DNA of 42,957 nucleotides from UBA8437 sp003445035. Lineage in GTDB: Bacteria > Planctomycetota > Planctomycetia > Planctomycetales > Planctomycetaceae. Shown here piece after piece: positions 40,435 to 42,957 of the stretch. Where the stretch lies: contig CALCHI010000039.1 in the NCBI GenBank assembly GCA_937901285.1, positions 1 to 42,957 of the forward strand. The letters run 5' to 3'. Numbering within the stretch: the stretch's first letter is position 1; each line of letters opens with the position of its first letter. The translations under genes and the position numbers were made by a program. Below the pieces are notes generated by a model. The model saw only the letters and a program-made list of their open reading frames with translations. It was not told where the DNA came from and ran no database searches.

Positions 40435-42018
40435 TCAATGGTTAAGCAGGAATTCGCTCGAGTTGAGCAGTGCCCAGAACACGTCGGCGAGAGCCGCTGC
40501 CGGATCCTTGGTGACTCCACCGGCATCGACATAGGCAACCAGCCCCACCAGCCGTTTCGCTCCGGGCCGCCGCCCCAGTGCCGCCAGGTACAGGGCTTCG
40601 ACACGGTCGCCGGTCCCCAGTGCCGGAAACTCGACGACCGCCGTGAGAGTTCGGCTGCGGTCCAGGCTCGTGGCTTCGGAGACGAAGCCGCCGTTCATCA
40701 GTGCCAGGGCCTGCAGGATCGTGGTGCGTTGCTGAGTCGGACGGCTCGAATCGTCACCGAACAACTCGACGAACTCGCTACGAACCGAATCGGGGACACC
40801 CGGTCCGGTCGGCGTGCGGTCGACTGCCGCTGGCACATAACCGGTAGCCTGGGCGAGGCTGTCAAAGATCTGCTCGGGCGAGAGCCCCTTGACGGCCATT
40901 CTCGAAAACAGCCTCGGCCTTTGCTGCGAGGGATCGGTCTGCCGACTGGTCCGCTGGTAAGCATCGCTGGCCACAATCGATCGCAGGATGTGGCGGACAT
41001 CGAACTTGTGCGAGGCGAATTCGGAAGCGAGCAGGTCAAGCAGCTTCGGATGGCTCGGCGGATTGTCGGCAGTGAAGTCGTCAGGAGGATCGACCAGGCC
41101 GATTCCGAACATCTGCGACCACAGGCGATTGACCGCAGCCCTGGCGAAATAGGGGTTCTTGCCGGTGATCATCCAGTCGGCCAACAGCTTGCGAGCGCCA
41201 CGGGTCTGTGTCGGCAGTGGCCGGGACCCATCGAGAAAAACCGGCCCGACACTCGTATCGGTCCCCGGAATCTCCAGCTCCCGGCGGTCGGCCACCTCGC
41301 GAATCGCTGCCAGAAAACCACCACGTCCCTGGCGTTCCATCCCCGCAAAGAATGCCGCAAAGCTCCAAAAGTCGCTCTGCTTCCAGTTGTCGAAAGGATG
41401 GTCATGACACTGGGCACATTCAATCCGAATCCCCAGGAAGGTCCGAGCCGTACTGGCAGCAAGGTTCTCGGGCTTGATCTGCTTGGCCTGGTAGAACGCC
41501 AGCGGCGAGGGCCGATCGGCCTGGCCGGAAATCTCTCGGGGGTTTCCCGTCGCGGCCAGCGGCACCGTCACGATCTCGCGGACCATCTCCGCGTAACTGG
41601 TGTCATCGGTCAACTTCTGACGCAGCCAGGCCTCGAACGCAGGAACCAGGACCCGGATCTGTGGATCCGCCTGAGTCTCAGGCAGCAGGGCCTTTCGCCA
41701 GACGTTGGAGAAATGGACTACGTAGAGTGAGCTGTCGAGCAGTTCGTCAACAACCTTCCGCCGTTTGTCGGGATCGCGATCGGCCAGGAACCGCCGGACT
41801 CGCGTCGAGGGAGGAATGCGGCCACCGAGGTCGAGAAAGACACGACGAAGGAACTCGGCGTCGTCGGCCACCGGAGCCGGCGTGATGTTTTCGGCCGCCA
41901 GTCGCCGCTGGATCACGCCGTCAATTCCCGCCGCCAGGTCAACAACTTCGTCCCCACGTGCCGCGGCACACGTCGTTGCCAGCAACAGCAGGACAGTGGC
42001 AGACCGCAGCACGGTGGT
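40435..42018 (-). CDS. DUF1549/DUF1553 protein (short form)
   Basis: The short form of the family: no Ig domains or N-terminal cytochrome motif. A 527-residue product from GTG 42018 begins with a clean signal peptide (TTVLRSATVLLLLATTCAAA). DUF1549 follows (about 25-230) with EFLRRVFLDLGGRIPP and the heme-type motif IECAQCHDHPFDNWK (CxxCH). DUF1553 (about 275-510) has NPYFARAAVNRLWSQMFGIG and NPPSHPKLLDLLASEF, and the C-terminus is SSEFLLNH. The frame is open to a TTG at 42075, but that adds 19 residues without signal-peptide character, so GTG 42018 is more likely. It pairs with the DUF1501 gene directly downstream. It shares about the same C-terminal motif set as the longer copy at 15544-18048. 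Confidence 0.88.
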   Translation of the reverse strand, partial: TTVLRSATVLLLLATTCAAARGDEVVDLAAGIDGVIQRRLAAENITPAPVADDAEFLRRVFLDLGGRIPPSTRVRRFLADRDPDKRRKVVDELLDSSLYVVHFSNVWRKALLPETQADPQIRVLVPAFEAWLRQKLTDDTSYAEMVREIVTVPLAATGNPREISGQADRPSPLAFYQAKQIKPENLAASTARTFLGIRIECAQCHDHPFDNWKQSDFWSFAAFFAGMERQGRGGFLAAIREVADRRELEIPGTDTSVGPVFLDGSRPLPTQTRGARKLLADWMITGKNPYFARAAVNRLWSQMFGIGLVDPPDDFTADNPPSHPKLLDLLASEFASHKFDVRHILRSIVASDAYQRTSRQTDPSQQRPRLFSRMAVKGLSPEQIFDSLAQATGYVPAAVDRTPTGPGVPDSVRSEFVELFGDDSSRPTQQRTTILQALALMNGGFVSEATSLDRSRTLTAVVEFPALGTGDRVEALYLAALGRRPGAKRLVGLVAYVDAGGVTKDPAAALADVFWALLNSSEFLLNH

Positions 42019-42092
42019 CACCTTCGAGAAGAACCCGGGCCCCCCGACCGTACAGTTGGCGCCGAGGACTGCCAAGAGACGGCTCCGCCTGG

Positions 42093-42957
42093 CTACAACG
42101 ACGCCGCGGTCGCCTTCAAGGCCTCCACGGCCTCCGCCCCGGTCTTCAACTCGGCGTACTCCGGCGGAGCGTAGGTCGCCACGGCGTCGAAGTGCGAGCC
42201 GGAGATCGCCATCCCGATCAGGTCTTCGGCCGAGAGCGTCAGGCGACCGGCACGGCGGGTCAGGTCGAACCGGATGCCTCCCACGCCCTCGTAGCTCCGG
42301 TACACCACCTCGGTGCAGACCAGCCGATCGGCACGGCTGAAATCGAAATCGAAGTCGTAGGACTTGCCGGTATGGAACATCCCTCGTGCCATCGCATCAT
42401 AGATCTCGTCGAGTTCCAGCTGCGGCCTGAGCACGGTGATCGCGTCGCTGGCAAACGGTGAACTCAAAGACCGCACCAGCACGCCGTCCTTCAACGCCTC
42501 GTGCACTCGACTCGTTTCACCCTCGTCGCACCCGAGCAGGTGCTCCCAGTGCGGCCGGACATGCTCGTGATCGCCGAATCCCGCCGCGGTCAACTCGTCG
42601 CGGGTCCCAAGATAGAGAGCGGCGTGCGGCCAGTAGCCGGGCAGGAAGTAGTTGGTCAGAGCATGTTCCTTGCGGACGACCAGGACATCACCGGGTCGCA
42701 GCAGATCCCTGAGTTGATTCTCGATCTCGTCGGGCAGACCGGGTTGATGACCGCGGACAAGGTAGCGATTGGAGACAGCACTCGAGACCGATTTCTGCAG
42801 GCCATAGAGCGCCCGTGAGAGCAGGTCGCCCTTGATCACCTCGACAACCTGCCTGGCGCGGACCCGGGCACGCAACACCGCGTAGTTGGCCAGCGAGACG
42901 TCGGTCGCCACCTGCAGACGCTCGATCAGGGACGGCAGGCGCTCGATCTCCGTGCCC
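42093..42957 (-). CDS. YiiX/NlpC-P60-like cysteine hydrolase, 5' end outside window
   Basis: The frame is open to the last base, so the N-terminus is missing; a GTG at 42911 is only an internal codon, not a supported start. The visible part (about 288 residues) has an N-terminal helical segment and a permuted papain-like domain of the YiiX/YebB NlpC/P60 relatives: LRPGDVLVVRKEHALTNYF, the probable catalytic His in PGYWPHAALYLGT and the probable catalytic Cys in LVCTEVVYRSYEG. Order (His before Cys) is that of the circularly permuted group. These enzymes hydrolyse peptide or amide links in cell wall or lipid substrates, but the substrate here is unknown. The gene stops 17 bases before the frame of the next, and probably shares its transcript. 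Confidence 0.8.
   Translation of the reverse strand, partial: GTEIERLPSLIERLQVATDVSLANYAVLRARVRARQVVEVIKGDLLSRALYGLQKSVSSAVSNRYLVRGHQPGLPDEIENQLRDLLRPGDVLVVRKEHALTNYFLPGYWPHAALYLGTRDELTAAGFGDHEHVRPHWEHLLGCDEGETSRVHEALKDGVLVRSLSSPFASDAITVLRPQLELDEIYDAMARGMFHTGKSYDFDFDFSRADRLVCTEVVYRSYEGVGGIRFDLTRRAGRLTLSAEDLIGMAISGSHFDAVATYAPPEYAELKTGAEAVEALKATAASL

Noticed and set aside
1..42957. tRNA, rRNA, insertion sequences, phage genes or attachment sites.
   Set aside because: I found no cloverleaf-type sequence, transposase, integrase or flanking inverted or direct repeats that would support one; short or degenerate elements could be missed by eye.

Overview
The window looks like chromosomal DNA from a member of the Planctomycetota. 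It is GC-rich, and its most distinctive genes are hallmarks of that phylum: two DUF1549/DUF1553 proteins, a Tat-exported DUF1501 protein, a planctomycete-type cytochrome c fused to WD40 repeats, an FG-GAP/VCBS repeat protein, a PQQ-propeller/malectin giant and a zinc-ribbon plus transmembrane protein. I see no tRNA, rRNA, CRISPR array, insertion sequence or phage gene. Coding density is high, and most genes sit in short co-directional blocks that converge or diverge.

Layout. 1-4077 (+): the end of an Ala/Lys-repeat protein, aspS, a cysteine desulfurase and a lipoprotein-like PGRP amidase. 4106-8384 (-): sppA followed by an FG-GAP repeat protein. 8685-10532: a secreted unknown (+) converging on an alpha/beta-hydrolase-like protein with no visible nucleophile (-). 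10652-12650 (+): bioD and a zinc-ribbon membrane protein. 12670-21144 (-): 2Fe-2S ferredoxin, nitrilase-family amidohydrolase, cytochrome c-WD40 protein, DUF1549/DUF1553 protein, aldo/keto reductase and a GH57-like protein lacking catalytic residues. 21315-22802 (+): pepA. 22807-24567 (-): MacB/LolD-type ATPase and a DapA-family aldolase.

24972-39063 (+) is a run of ten closely spaced genes. It starts with a membrane-anchored unknown, an FtsX-like permease and an ATPase, which look like one exporter or mechanotransmission unit. A 1226-residue PQQ-propeller protein with a methyltransferase-like insert and a malectin domain follows. Next is a molybdate/tungstate-like module: tandem ModA-like binding protein, ModB-like permease, MoaD/ThiS-like sulfur carrier and MoeB/ThiF-like E1. 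The run ends with an ABC-2 ATPase and a permease fused to a beta-propeller, each start overlapping the previous stop (ATGA). 39073-42957 (-): a C39/NlpC-like YiiX-family hydrolase (cut by the window end), a DUF1549/DUF1553 protein and its usual DUF1501 partner.

The most unusual points are: (i) the double ModA protein, whose second lobe has cysteines where ModA has oxyanion-contact residues, in a module with no ModC ATPase; (ii) the exported propeller-methyltransferase-propeller-malectin protein; (iii) the ABC-2 permease with a propeller inserted before its last membrane helix; (iv) the GH57-fold protein that has lost the HxHQP motif and both catalytic acids. Family assignments and alignments come from reading the sequence and from remembered family motifs; no database search was run.
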